64,000 bases of DNA from Aquarana catesbeiana (Eukaryota > Chordata > Amphibia > Anura > Ranidae): contig NC_133324.1 of NCBI RefSeq assembly GCF_042186555.1, positions 129,294,655 through 129,358,654 of the forward strand. Reading direction: 5' to 3'. The first letter of the stretch is position 1, and each line of letters begins with the position of its first letter. This document shows positions 32,739-45,336 of the stretch, one piece after another. The notes under the pieces were generated by a model that had not been told where the DNA came from, searched no databases, and worked only from the letters and a program-made list of their open reading frames with translations. The translations under genes were made by a program, and so were the position numbers.

Positions 32739-33770
32739 GAATGGTGGAGTTGCCACATCAGCGACCTGCTTTGTTCAGTTTGTAGAGGGAAACCACCCTC
32801 TAGCACCCAGAAGGCCATGGCTTTCACTGGATTAAGCTCAGGCTACTACAGCGTTTACAGCATTCCCATCAACCCTCCTGATACCACATATGGATACTTA
32901 CATAAAGTCAAGCTGGACCAATGTAAATATGGTAACTTCTAGAGTGCGGTTTTAGAATACTGCAACAATATTTACCTTTACATGAATTAAGAAAACGACT
33001 TGACGCTCATCAAATGCTTTGTAAATACTTCCGTTGTTAAGTTACAGCATAGAATCAACTATTCCAGTGAATAAGTTTAAGGGTCATCCACAGTAGCATC
33101 TGTGTGTATGTCACTGTTTATCATTACACACTTCTAAATCATCCGCAGCATAATGGAAATTCAGCCGTAAGATCTCTATTTATAACCAACTTTGAACAAA
33201 CCTAGAAGCCCCATGTTTCAATCCTCTGTTTCCTGTGGGACAGTCCTGTGAGCATAACGTCATCCCTCATTGTCCCTAATAAACATATGTGAGTGGGAAA
33301 GATAAACAATATGCTCAGGATCTGTGATCCATCTAATCAGCTGCGCTGTCAAGGCTTATGTTTAACTATGGAGATGATCCTTTGATAGCTGTTCACATTA
33401 TTTACTGTAAGCATCTGTATATATCTTCTCTGCACCATTTAATATGTTGTTTATGCATTCAAAATCTGGTGCAATTAACCTGGATTATGTTTTAAAATGA
33501 ATAGCTAAAATTAAAGCCCGAGTTTAGTCAAACCACAAAAAAAAAAAAAAAAAAAAAAATTAACAAAAGGATGTTACTTACTATCAGTGCAGAATGTCCC
33601 TTGTGCTGCTTTCATAGAAATCTTCAGTCCTCTGATACCCTCCTACCCTTCCAACAATCATCATAATCATTTTTAACTGTTGCAGGTGTTAATAGAGCCA
33701 AGGGACCTGTGATCGGCACTTATCAAGAGTGCTGACTATGCCCGCTCTTTCCTCGCACCTCTTCCATTCA
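32739..33770. other. No recognised gene; poly-A run
   Basis: Contains an A homopolymer at about 33536-33559. Nothing else recognised. Confidence 0.5.
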
Positions 33771-33930
33771 TAGAAGCCATACTACAGCTTCTATGAATGA
33801 AAATAGCTCTATAAATGGAGGATGGATAGATACAAGGAAGGCCCACCTACTCTATTTATAGAAGCCATAATATAGCTTCTATGAACGGAGGATGGGTAGA
33901 TGAATGAAAGGTCCACCTCCTCCATTTATG
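33771..33930. repeat. Imperfect tandem duplication, about 80 bp
   Basis: AGAAGCCATACTACAGCTTC and AGAAGCCATAATATAGCTTC each precede similar GGAGGATGG.TAGAT and GG.CCACCT.CTC phrases. Confidence 0.7.
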
Positions 33931-36026
33931 ATCGCGTCCCAGCCTCTTGCCTGAGATCAAGGGTAGGACTGATACTCAATCATCATTCTGGCCATAAGGT
34001 TAGGATGGTGCTTCCTTAATGTGGGGGATTCTGAGGGGTCCAGTGCCTCCTGAGTCCAGTAGTGCTACCTTGTTTGGCCAAGTACTGGGAAGGCAGATAG
34101 CCCACTGTGCTAAGCGCCCTGCTGGGAGTGGTGTTCCTGGGTGCTATGAGTATAACTATGGGTTTGGGACACTACTGTGTAAAAAGGCACTCGGCCACAG
34201 CACCACAGCTTTTTTCTGTACAATGCCTCATGAGCTAAGCCTTTTGCATGAGACTAGGGCAATTTTTGTAAATACATATGACCTCGGTGGTATGGGTGTG
34301 TCATTGCCATCATCCCATGTGAAATTTTGAAATTATCATGAAACCTCTAAAGGGATTTTTAAGGCAATGAAATATAGATTGAAGGTAAAAAATCAATTTA
34401 TTGATATAAATCAAGGTTTAAAAAAATACACAATCATTACAATAATAACACATTAGTGGATATTAACAATTCGAAATTTTATAATCAAGATGAATATTTG
34501 TACCAAGTAACAATAATTTCATAAAAAAGAGTATAGGAGAAAAGGTGATGTATCTCACTACCCATTGAAGTCACCACAGATGACAGCCGTGGCGTGGAGT
34601 AGTGGAATTTAGCATTTTTCATTTATTATTCTGACTGTCTGTCACTGCACTTTTTTTGTGTCACCTTGTGTCACCTTTTCACTCAAGGATTGTAGGGTGT
34701 GTGTCTTCCGACCTTTTTTGGAAGTCTAGGGGGAAGGTGTATGGCCCTGAGGTTTCTTCCTTTCCTGCCTTGGGGTAGTCTCTCCCACCCTGTACTCATT
34801 CATTGGTTTTGGCTGATCATGAGGAGTGGGGTCCACTGGACTTTTTGGTTAGATGGTAAGTGTGTCTTATGCCTGTCAGAAGTCTTATGTCCCAGGGGGG
34901 TCAGGGAGGGGTTCTTCCTCTTCAAGAGAGGACCATCTGACACACCCTAGTGCACTTTTTGTGTGTGTGTTGTGTGAGTTGTTTTTGTGCCCAGCAGCAC
35001 AGGCTCGAAAAAAAAAGGAATTTGAATTTTTGTTAAGTTTACATATCAGTCTGAAACACTTACATCTTAAATAAGAGTTGGTGCTGCAACTGGTATTACA
35101 AAGAGGGTTAGAGGCTACTAAAATCAAATTGAAAGCATGTTCATTGTCAGACACAGATAGTGTTTTGGGAAGTTCCTTTAAATGTTTGATTACACATAGG
35201 ATTTGTCTGGACATCCAGAGTTAATTCCTTAGTTTGGTTTTCTGACTTTAGCTTTCTAAAGTCCACGATTCCCTATACAGGGATTTCCCTTCACTGAGTG
35301 TTTACAATTTACCTAACTCCCTGTAAGCCTTGCTTGTTAATAAATGTTGACATCCAGTTACACAATCAAAGCTTTATGTTGGGGTCAGTCTCAAAGGATT
35401 GCTTTAGGAAAATAGCATGTTAGCGAAACCTTGAACCAATTTCTTTCCAGATTTCTTCTAATCACAAATCCTAAACTGGCCTATTAAACAGGCAACTTGT
35501 AAAATTTGGCAGAAAAAAGCATGTATAGATTGTGAAATTGGTGTTAGATTTCCCATTATGTGATGTCTCATTTAATAACCCAAAATTGTAATTTAATAGG
35601 TGGATAGGAGATCTGTAATGATGATAACAGGAACCATAACATCAAAGAAAGGTCCTAAAGGCACAGCATTATAAAACATAGCTCCTCGTGAAGACTACGG
35701 GGGTTGTAGGTGGATCCAGGATGATGATAACCAAAGTGGAATTTCAGGCAAACCCTTACTGCTGTGAGCTGAACATTCTGATTCTCCTTTTTTGAAGCAC
35801 ATGTTCCTCTCATTCTATTCCAGATAGGACTGTGGTCATTGGCCCCCAGATTGTATATTCCCAGAGCATTATGGGTTTTCTAAAGACCAGGCACACATAA
35901 ACTGATTCATTTCAGACTTTCTCTCCATGATTCTAATGAGAGAAGGGGAAGAGTCACTGCTCTGATCGTTTACTTGTATTTGTCAATTGGAGGCAAGCTA
36001 TGGAACTGTGTAAACAACAGGCTTTC
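33931..36026. other. No recognised gene
   Basis: Several open frames of 60-110 codons (34019-34330, 34699-34950, the minus-strand frame at 34885-35214). None has a domain or plausible exon borders. No repeat family recognised. Confidence 0.5.
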
Positions 36027-36300
36027 ATTAACCGCTTCAATACAGGGCACTTTTACCCCCTTCCTGCCCATGCCAATTTTTAGCTTTTAGCGCTGTCACG
36101 CTTTGAATGACAATTGCGCTGTCACGTAACGCTGTACCCAAATGAACATTTTTATCATTTTTTTTCACATAAATAGATCTTTCTTTTGGTGGTATTTAAT
36201 CACTGCTTTTTTAAATTTGGGGTGACGTCATATGGCGTCGTCCCAGAACGGCAGGGGATCCGCCTGCCGTATTTTACTATACAGTGCACAGGAGGAGGTT
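36027..36300. repeat. TTAACCGCTTC interspersed repeat, copy A
   Basis: Shares CCAAAT..ACATTTTTATCATTTT, CTTTCTTTTGGTGGTATTTA and TCAC.GC phrases with 60829-60905, in the same order and spacing. This is a family repeat. I cannot assign it to a class. Confidence 0.65.
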
Positions 36301-37875
36301 AAAGTATTTTTTCACTTTTGCAGCCAACATGGGATAACACAAATGGGGATAGTTGCATCCCTGTTCAAGTAGCATAAATTTAAAAATATTTTAAAAATGC
36401 TGCTTACATTTACACTTGCTCTTTTTTGAAAACACAAAAGCTTAAGTTTTCCATATTATGTAATGTTAAGGAAGGGGCTAGGAAGTGTTTTCTAAAATAA
36501 AGTGCAATCTTCTTTACCCCTCTACTGTGCAGCATATCATTCTCTCCAAAACTACAGGTGTTCTTTAAAAGTCAACACTAAAGTACAATACCTTCAGTTT
36601 TGATAAATCAAGGAAAAGTTGAATATATTTCTGTAAATGCTTTCATGACTAATGGTCTTAACAACTAACTCTAAGTAAATATATATTTTAGCCAGCCCAT
36701 ACTGTTCTTGGTAATTACATACTGCAGTAATATAATTTGATTCTACCTTTATTCGCACACTCCCTTTATTAAGCTGGACAAGACAACCACAGTTTTCTAA
36801 GTAGAACTGATTCCTATACAGACATAAACTGGCCCACATATAGTCACGTAGTCAGAATTATATTAAAGCCTGAAATCATTTTCTTTGAAGTGTGCTTGCT
36901 GCTTTTGTTAGTTAATTATGACAATATTAGTTCCGGATGGACACCACACCCTGAATGCCTTGGGAGTGTATTTACTAACTTGCCTGATGTGAAATGTAGC
37001 AAAATGAAGAGGCAAGGGTTCTCTTATTCATCCCCATAGCTGCCAGGTTATAGGTTTATTTTTTTGTTTTCAATTAAGTGAATAAGCAAAAAAAAAACTC
37101 CTAAAAAGGCCTGAACATTTCCCAACTGTGTGTAGAGGCCAGTAAAACAAGTCTAACAGCGTGTGAGCCATTTGTATTTAACACATTTAAAAAAATATTC
37201 AGACTGCAGACATGATAACATCCTTAGCCAAAAGGAAACTTTATCAGGATAGAGTAGGGACCATTGCCAGTTTATTTTTTTTTTGCTGGCTGTATTTGCC
37301 TTTACTTTGTAACCCAGAGATGGGGCAGGAAGTGAAAAGAAAACCACCAAGTATAAGGAATTCCCCTTTTTACAGTTCTCATTGGAAGGGGACCCACTGG
37401 AAGATTTAGGAGTCATGCGCACTGGGTGTTTAGCACTGGTGCATGAGGCTACCATGTTCAACTGCGGCTGAAGAGCACAGATGCACCGGCCAGCGCTGCT
37501 GCCAGCAGTCAGTCAAACTCTATGAGAGTCTGACAGCTGCTGGACGGGGCTGGGTGCTTCTATTCTTTAGGGCAAATGCTTGGAATGCAGATGCCCGTCC
37601 AGCCACAGAAGCTGTCAGACTGGATGGTGAGCAATGTTAATTTCAGCCATGAAAAAATTTTCATCATAATTTTCATCATAATTTTCATCAGTTGCATTTT
37701 TCCAGTGATGAAAACTAAACAAAAATGACCCCACATTTTCGGCACTTGATGAGAACTATTCATTTTTGTCAACAAACGGAACGAGAATGTGATGGACGAA
37801 TATTTACCCACGTGGACTTCCAGTTTTCTCAGAGCTCTGCCTGTAAAGCCCGTGAGTGTTTCCCCTCCCAGCAAG
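36301..37875. other. No recognised gene; small tandem repeat
   Basis: A 13-base tandem repeat ATTTTCATCATAA occurs at about 37658-37692. The 81-codon minus-strand frame at 36594 and the 127-codon minus-strand frame at 37560 show no domain. Confidence 0.5.
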
Positions 37876-37879
37876 CAAG

Positions 37880-38580
37880 GTAGCTTAGCACTGTGCAGCA
37901 TTACAGGCCTCCTCAGACCACTATCCAGAGCACTGTGCAGCATTAGAGGCCCTTCTCAGACTGTCCAGAGCACTCTGTGCATTACATTATAGGCCTCTTC
38001 AGACTGTCCAGAGCACTGTGCATTACATTACAGGCCTCCTCAGACTACCATCCAGAGCACTATGCAGCATTACAGGCCTCCTCAGACTGTCCAGAGCACT
38101 GTGCATTATGTTACAGACCACCGTCCAGAATACTGTGCAGCATTACAGGCCTCCTCAGATCATCCATAGCACTGTGCATTACATTACAGGCCTCCTCAGA
38201 CTACTGTCCAGAGCACTGTGCAGCATTACAGACCTCCTCAGGATGTCCATAGCACTGTGCATTACATTATAGGCCTCCTCAGACCACCATCCACAGCACT
38301 GTGCAGCATTACAGGCCTCCTCAGACCATCCAGAGAACTGTGCAGCCTTATAGGCCTCCTCAGACCAGGGTCCAGAGCACTGTGCAGCATTACAGGCTTC
38401 CTCAGACCATCCAGAGCACTGTGCACTACATTACAGGCCTCCTCAGACCACGGTCCAGAGCATTGTGCAGCATTACAGGCCTTCTCAGACCACCATCCAG
38501 AGCACTGTGCATTGCATTACAGGCCTCCTCAGACCACTGTCCAAAGCACTCATTACAGGCCTCCTCAGACCGCCCAGAGC
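37880..38580. repeat. Minisatellite of about 38-44 bp
   Basis: Sixteen or more copies built from GCATTACAGGCCTCCTCAGA and CCAGAGCACTGTGCA, with length variation between units. Imperfect periodicity rules out coding conservation. The Leu/Ser/Thr-rich frames of 84-130 codons are products of the repeat. Confidence 0.92.
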
Positions 38581-39001
38581 TTGTTGTTTTTTCAGACCTT
38601 AATACCATGAATAATAACATGATATTTGATTTTTTTTTTATTCCAGGAGTGTATAATAAGTTTGGAAATTCTAGAGAAATGCTTAAAGGGTAACTCCACT
38701 TTCGTGGGGGAAAAAATAGCAAATAATTAAAAAATAATCTAATATATAAAAAATATGTGAAAAAGTTGCACTACTGGTGAATCACAAAAAAGAAAAATAA
38801 TACAAGTCAGCAGCTAGCATCAACAACGTGATGAATTGTGTATGAAAATGAAAGATATAAAATGCAGAGCTTAGGGAACACAAACCCCCCAGGATCACCC
38901 TTAGGAGTCAGTATTCAACTGGTGAATCATAAATGGTGAGAGAAGTAGTATGCAAATAAACACTGAAAGTGATAGGTGCATAAATAATGACAAAAGAACT
39001 C

Positions 39002-39002
<1 letters not shown>

Positions 39003-39076
<74 letters not shown>
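39003..39076. repeat. AT microsatellite
   Basis: About 70 bases of nearly pure TA dinucleotide. It lies in the inverted arm of the Penelope-type insertion, and a much shorter TA run is in the mirrored arm near 39510. Confidence 0.95.
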
Positions 39077-39078
<2 letters not shown>

Positions 39079-39333
39079 TAAACGAATACTGAAAATGCAT
39101 GTGAAAATGAAACACAAGCTAAAAATAGTGATGAGTCTGTAATGGACAAAGAGCACATCTATGAGCTCCTCTATATGGCGCTGTATAGTCTGTTAAGGAA
39201 AGTATTGACATCTTTCACAGTACTCATAGATGTGCTCTTTGTCCATTACAGACTCATCACTATTTTTAGCTTGTACAAGCGTTTCCCCGCACCAGGTTGT
39301 ATCCAGACCAGGTATAAACTGAATGTTGCTCTC

Positions 39334-39370
39334 CAGTAAGTGCTCCGCAGAGCGTGAAACGCGTTAGCTG
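39334..39370 (+). other. Hammerhead-like motif
   Basis: Stem-II-like GCTC..CGCA..GAGC is followed by GT and GAAACGCGTT, then AGCTG, the same core as in the PLE at 14109-14122. The CUGANGA box is poorly matched (CAGTAAG). Probably a decayed or variant hammerhead. Confidence 0.45.
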
Positions 39371-40134
39371 ATTATCTGTACATTCTATCCATGGTGCTTT
39401 GTACATGATTTGTTCCTGATTTTACAATAAAGAAATTTCGTTGGATTATATTCTCCTGGTGTGCGGCTGTCCGGACTTTATTTTTAGCTTGTGTTTCATT
39501 TTCACGTGTATATATATATATAAATGTCCTTTTGTCATTATTTATGCACCTATCACTTTCAGTATTTATTTGCATACTACTTCTCTCACCATTTATGATT
39601 CGCCAGTTGAATAATTACTCCTAAGGGTAATCTAGCATATACAATTGTGACACAAGTCATATTATAATTGAATGTTATTAAAGATTACCTTGCCTTTTCA
39701 ATCTGCAGCTGCTGTAACTTTCTGAAAATGCAATATGTCCACCTGGAGGCGCTCTGTGCAATGTGTGCTGACCACCCCCAGAAGCATAGTTTCCGGATTG
39801 TGTGATTGGCTCACAAATTTTCCCAAAAGTCTGCCTAAGATACAAGTCAGATTTCAGGCATCTCCTGCAACAAAAATTTCATTTTTGGTGATATACTCCC
39901 AATAGGAGCATGTCTAAAGGGATGCAGACCCTGCAGCGTTCCTTATTGGAGATAATTATGAAACCACTCCCATTAGATTCACTCCACACAGAGAAACAGA
40001 GGAAACACACAGGCATTTCTTCAGAATAACGAAAGGTAGGAATCTGCAGCAAAGTTTGTTAAAATCCTTGCAATGTAAATAGATCACCCAGAAGGGAATG
40101 TTTTTTTCTCGACAAAAGTGGAGTTATGCTTTAA

Positions 40135-40539
40135 ATAATGCATTACAATTTAACTAAACCTATTCGATTTTAGTCGCCTAAAATGTACTGGAGATTTTAG
40201 TTAACTAAATATGATTAAAACTAAAACAATTGCAGATGACTAAAATGTGACTAAAACTAAAATGGCATTTTAGTCTAAAAACTTTGACTAAAATTAAATC
40301 GAAATTTGACACCAAAATTAACACTTAGGTGAGGTACTTACTGCACAACATTAAATGGGAAAAGACCACAAGACAAGAGAAAGTGTCATAGACATTAATT
40401 AAACAAGTACGTTAATCACTGCATTCAATTGGGTAACAAGCATAAAAGAACTAAATAAAACCTTTGTGGATAAATTCTAGTGTAAAAAGACAAATAAATG
40501 AGAAAAAGCATGCTCTTAAAGAGTACAGAGTAGAAGACA
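40135..40539. other. Spacer with AAAATG-rich repeats
   Basis: TAAAACTAAAA.TG-type repeated phrases at about 40195-40320. Otherwise no recognised feature. Confidence 0.5.
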
Positions 40540-40675
40540 CCCTCAGCCTTCCAGATGTACAAGGAATGCAACAAGAAATGCAAGGGAGCAATCAGGGTGG
40601 CTAAAATATGATATGAGGAACACATTGCTACAGCAAATAATAAAAATGACAAAAATGTTTTCAAATATATAAATA

Positions 40676-41473
40676 CAGTAAAACCTTGGATTATGAGCAT
40701 AATTCGTTCCAGAAACATGCTTGTAATCCAAAGCACTTGTATATCAAAGCGAAATTCCCCATAAGAAATAATGGAAACTCAAATGATTTGTTTCACAACC
40801 ATTTATTCATAAGTCTTTCAGTTTATAGTCTATATAAAAAGATTATAGCAATGTGATAGGTTGTGTAACCATAAAATGTCCATCCACAAATGGTAGCCTC
40901 CACAAGGGGATTGGAAGCAAAATCCAGCAGGAGCTACAGAGTATAAAAGAGAAGAGAGGAGCCTCTAAGTGTAGCAATATGGTTACATTTAATGAAGGTA
41001 CAACATTTAGCAACTCTTGTGGTTGATGATTAAAACAGGCACATCTAATTATGCAGGCATGCGGGGTAAAGCTGTCCACGTAGACCGTCCTCCGCACCGC
41101 CGACTCTCAACGCTGTCAGTCTGCAATCTGCAAAGCGAGGCTTAAACCGCTCGTGGAGCGCAGCGTGGAAGGGACGACGTTGATGACGGTGAGGAGGATG
41201 CTCTATGTGGACAGCTTTACCCCAGATGCCTGCATAGTTAGCCGTGCATGTTTTAATCATCAACCATGTGAGTTGCTAAATGTTGTACCTTTATTAAATG
41301 TAACCATATTGCTACACTTAGAGGCTCCTCTCTTCTCTTTTATACCCAGTTTTGACATGACGATACTTGTACATCAAGACATCGCTTGTATATCAAATCA
41401 AAATTTATTTAAAAATTTTGCTTGTCTTGCAAATGTTCTCAAACCAAGTTACTCTCAAACCAAGGTTTTACTG
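40676..41473. mobile_element. pogo/Tigger-like DNA element, 798 bp, TA TSD
   Basis: CAGTAAAACCTTGG and CCAAGGTTTTACTG are perfect 14-base inverted ends flanked by TA at 40674-40675 and 41474-41475. It is inserted in the LINE relic. The interior contains a second long inverted repeat (for example GTAGCAATATGGTTACATTT near 40972 with its complement near 41300). No transposase. Confidence 0.85.
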
Positions 41474-41699
41474 TAGAAAAAAGGTTATTAAATAACAAAT
41501 AGGTCCCATAACAGATAAACGTGGTAAGCTGGTCACAAATGACAAGGAAAAGGCAGACATGTTAGATCATTTTTTCTCTTCAATTTTACAGATGAAAAAT
41601 ACAGATTTGATAGTCTTAACAGTAATATAGATGATGTTTCACAGAAGGTACCTCTATGGTTGACTGAAAAATAGGTACAAAAGAGACTAGAGAAGAATA

Positions 41700-42015
41700 A
41701 GGTATGCCCAGCAATTAACTGCAAGAGGCAGCCCCACTAAAAGCAATAGGAAACTGCTGGTTCCCCAGCTATGTGGCCGCTTGCACATAAACTCTCCTGT
41801 AACGATCACCTGTGAGTGATCTGCCCTGGGCGCAAATGTTCTGTGTCCAGGGATGATCATTCTCAGGCAATTGCTGCACAAGCAATTACATCCAAGCGAC
41901 CGCAATTTGCTGCAGGAGCTGGTATCCTCCCATTGATTTCAGGGGGCTGCCCCCTACAGCTATTTGTTCTCACATGTAATCGGTGTTGGGCCCATTTGCA
42001 GGTCTGAATGTGGTA
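41700..42015. other. Unassigned segment inside the LINE relic
   Basis: No LINE-type reading is visible here. GCAGCCCC/GGGGCTGCC strings hint at weak inverted symmetry. It is probably another insertion, but no TSD was found. Confidence 0.4.
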
Positions 42016-42595
42016 TTATTGTTCTATGAGAAAGTAAATTAGAAATTGGATGGTAGAAGTTCAGTGGGTGTAGTTTATCTAGATATTAGTAAGGCATTTG
42101 ATATTCTACCTTGAAAACATTAGATCTATACAATAAGGTCTGTTGGAATTGTTGAAATTGCATGAAGGTGGATAGGAATCTGGTTACATAAACAGGTCCA
42201 GGGAGTTGTGATAAATGACTCTGAATTGTCTAAAGTGGTGAATAGTGTGCCCCAAGGTTCTGTCTTGGGGCCATGTTGTTCAATTTGTCTGTTATTGATA
42301 TCGAGGTTGGAGTCAAGAGCAAAGTTTCAGTGTTGCATGCATGGTCAGCAGCTAACAAAACTAGCAAAATACTGTCATGCATTAAAAAGGGCATACATTC
42401 CAGAGATAAGTCAATAATTTCACTCCTTTATAAAACACTGGTTCAGCTTCATCTTGCAGTCAAGTTTTGGTCATCAATCCTCAGGAAATAGTTCAATAAA
42501 GGGCAAGTAAGGGCAATGAGGGACCTCAGGTATGAGGATTGATTATATAGATTACAGTTATTCAATCTGGAGAAGAGGTGCTTTAAGCCCCGTAT

Positions 42596-42933
42596 ACATG
42601 GGCCAAACGTCTGGAGACATCGACCGTTCAATAAAAACCATCCAACATTCGGCCTGTGTGTATGTCAGTCAGTCCAACAGAAGCCGGCCGTTTGGTGGTC
42701 TTCTGTCGGATGAGCATGCTGGAAAACCAGCAGCCGACTGGCTCCTCATGACTAACGAGCGCTGATCAGAGTGTTCTGACGGTAGGCCGTCCCCCTGTCA
42801 GAATACAACAGCTCAAAGGGGGAGATCGCGCTTATAATAATGTTGGATCATTGGTAAAGTGACTCCGACCTGAGCTGTCATTTTTTTTTCGTTCAACCCA
42901 GCGTTCAACCCAAATTGTTAGTGTGTACTAGGC
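42596..42933. mobile_element. MITE (AGCCCCGTA.ACA ends) inside LINE relic
   Basis: Left AGCCCCGTATACATG and right GTGTGTACTAGGC with TTAA on both sides (42593-42596 and 42934-42937). That fits TTA/TAA or TTAA duplication. Removing it rejoins the LINE reading just before RGDMI. Complete counterpart of the fragment at 16844-17190. Confidence 0.8.
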
Positions 42934-43222
42934 TTAAGAGGGGATATGATTACAATGTACAAATATATCAAAGGTGACTCTTTAAACTGTGATAAACTGT
43001 TTACTTTAAGGTCCCTGAAAAGGACATGCAGCCAGGATTTGAAGTTAGAAAAAAGAAGGTTTTACCCTAGATTGAGGAAAGGGTTCTTTACTGTTAGAGC
43101 AGTACAAATGTGGAACTCCCTCCCTCAGGAAGTGATATTAGCTAAGAGTGTCAACAACTTCAAAAAACTTTTAGCAATCTTCCTCAAGAAGCAGAATATA
43201 CAGGGCTATGGAAATTGTTAGA

Positions 43223-45300
43223 GAATAAAAATCACACACACACATACACACACACCTTGGTTGAAATGGATAGACCTAGATGTAACTTCTAAAAAAAGAG
43301 ATTACATACAAAAAAAATATGCAATGAAGAGCTTAGCAATATACACTTTAAAGAATGCATCTTCTGGCCGTTGCTAGTGCAGCTTTGACTGCTATTTTCC
43401 AGGTTTCTGTAGATGATTAATATTTCTTTTAATCTTGTTAATGTTATGAACATATGTCCAGTAAATCATTTTCTTTCACGGTCAGATTCAGGACTAATGA
43501 AGTCTGCCATTCACCTGCCTGAATGAAAGGCCTCTCTCCTCTTCTCTTCCTAAGAGATCTCTCCATTGGCAGACTATTTGATTTCTACTTTACAAAACCC
43601 ACTGTAAAATCCAATGTAGGCCATCTGGGAAGCATTAGGAAGGAAATGGACTTTTTTTTCTCTCTTTCTCTCAACACTCCTCTGCATTTCTGGAACTTGG
43701 ATCCCTGCCACTAAAGCAGAACCTCCAGGAACAAACCCCCACAATGATGAAGCTTCTCTATATTTTGCTTAGAGGTTGTTAGCTTGTTTTATGGTACAAC
43801 AAAATCTTAAGTGGAGGTGCAAACCTCTGACTTTCACAGGGTTGTCCTAGTAACTTATTTATATTGGCAGAGGATAAGGATTCATTTTATTAACAGGCTC
43901 TATCAAAGGCAAATTACAATAGGCAAATTAGAAGACTGAATGGGCTAACAGCAGATGGAACTACTGTGGGTCCAAGCAGTGCAGCCAAACTTAGCCAGGC
44001 AAATATAGATGTGACATGGGCTTCAGCACTTCCTGCCAGAGCTGTTTTGAAGCAGTTTGAATAAGACCTTTAGGATCAGTTCACACGAAAGCCATAGTGG
44101 TGAGTTGGGTGTCATTGCCAAACACAATCATAAAGCAACATCATGAGGAAAAACATTGGCGGCAATTGGTGGTGTTGACACCAATGCACTGCATTACCTT
44201 GTGTTGCTCTAAATGATGCATGCATCATTTTTGCTAAACTAATCACTACGCTATACAGTGCACCCCATCACAATACAATAAAAATGAACAAAAAAAAAGT
44301 GTTTCCCTTTCCTGGCACCATCTTGCTTTTCTACACTACACTCAATCAGCAATCATGAAGGAAAAAAGCACACAACACATTGCAAGATAATGTAGCTTCA
44401 CATATTACAACAAAAAAAGCACTCAAGAACGAATTAAATGAATTGCGAATTGCATCAGAAATGCGCATCAACATGTAATAATGCACTTTAATACATCTCA
44501 GAGTAGATACCGTAATGCTCGTGCCGTGATGTGAATTGGCTGATTTTATACCTATGCATCTGCATTTTGTTTCATTTTTCTATTGCTTTGGGCAGATACC
44601 TTGTAATGCATTGACATGAGCTGCCATTCCCATCAAAAGTCCTTGTAATGTAAAAATAAAAAAAAATAAAAAAAATTACAAATTTGCTAAATTGGAAAAA
44701 GCGATGTTTATTAATTTGAGAGCTGAAGTGGTTAAAAATTTCCATCAAGTTTTTTATACAGTGTTAGGGTGAGTCATTTGTAAAAACTCTAATGCACTAG
44801 TAATCATTTGTGGTTGCTAGCATATGTTTTCTGTACAGCCAAACAAGTTATAGTACGAACTTGGAAGACTCCAGTTGTATCATTCACAGATATAAAGCAT
44901 GATGTTCTTTCAAAACCCTCTCTATGATACAGAATGATTTGTGTGTGCAGATTCCAATAGAGGTGGACCCCCTGGATAGAGAACTACCTAATCCTAACTT
45001 TGATCCAATGTAATCTCCCATGGCTGGGGTACTCCTCTTCTTTCCTTTAAGGCAGTTTCTTGCTGCTTATTTCTTCTTGCTATGTGAAGGGGGGGGGGTG
45101 TCTCTACCCTTCATTCAGCTCACAGACCTCCCCTCCCTGAGCTCTGCAGAGTGAAACTTCAGTTCTCCGCACCCTTTTTCTGAAACCTCAGACAAGCTGT
45201 ATAAATTCAGCACTGTGAACAAAGAAGAGAGGGCTGCAGATAGACAGATACAATGTATGTAGGGGATTTGTTTCATCTCTGTGTATCACCTGAGGCCAGT
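43223..45300. other. No recognised gene
   Basis: Unassigned. A short ACACAC run lies near 43234-43254. TTTAGGATCAGTTCACACG near 44071 could be a MITE terminus with no partner found. The G run near 45090-45098 is a homopolymer. Confidence 0.5.
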
Positions 45301-45321
45301 CACTTCACTGGGAATATGTAA

Positions 45322-45336
45322 GGGTTTACAACCACT
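45322..45336. mobile_element. Isolated right end of a piggyBac-like MITE
   Basis: GGTTTACAACCACT is followed by TTAA at 45337-45340. It is the mirror of the left end at 47341. The left end of this copy was not found. Confidence 0.4.

Larger units (their letters stand above)
38800..39640 (+). mobile_element. Truncated Penelope-type tail insertion with inverted copy
   Basis: The segment 38888-39130 is largely the reverse complement of 39480-39635 (for example the string GTGAGAGAAGTAGTATGCAA). ATGGACAAAGAGCACATCTA near 39142 is mirrored near 39230. This inverted-plus-direct arrangement is the same as at the 5' end of the PLE at 9350. It carries a GAAACGCGTTAGCTG motif and AATAAAGAAATTTCG near 39427. 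A related tail lies at 46506-46787. No TSD was identified. Confidence 0.6.
38687..40130. mobile_element. piggyBac-like element, TTAA TSD, interrupted
   Basis: AGGGTAACTCCACTTTCG on the left mirrors CAAAAGTGGAGTTATGCT on the right, with TTAA at 38683-38686 and 40131-40134. Inside lies a truncated Penelope-tail-type insertion (about 38800-39640). No transposase ORF. Confidence 0.72.
40540..43222 (+). pseudogene. CR1/L2-type LINE relic, interrupted twice or more
   Basis: The order of surviving pieces follows a CR1/L2-type ORF2: a linker with YEEHIATANNKND...KYI (40600-40672), a piece with TNDKEKADMLDHFFS (about 41531-41580), RT motif VVYLDISKAFD (about 42068-42100), RT motif VPQGSVLGP (42249-42275), then KGIHSRDKSIISLLYKTLVQLH (42386-42450) and the C-terminal RGDMITMYKYIKGD...FFTVRAVQMWNSLP (42938-43130), ending at TAG 43219-43221. 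Stops and frameshifts break every piece, and the YADD box is missing between 42290 and 42340. Two DNA elements interrupt it, plus an unassigned segment at about 41700-42015. LINE RT copies its own RNA at nicked target DNA. Confidence 0.85.

Noticed and set aside
34019..34330. 103-codon frame as a host gene
   Set aside because: No conserved domain, no codon-level signal, and frames of this size occur by chance throughout the window.
37977..38693. Frames of 84-130 codons over the minisatellite
   Set aside because: Several overlapping frames are open at once and the unit length is not constant.
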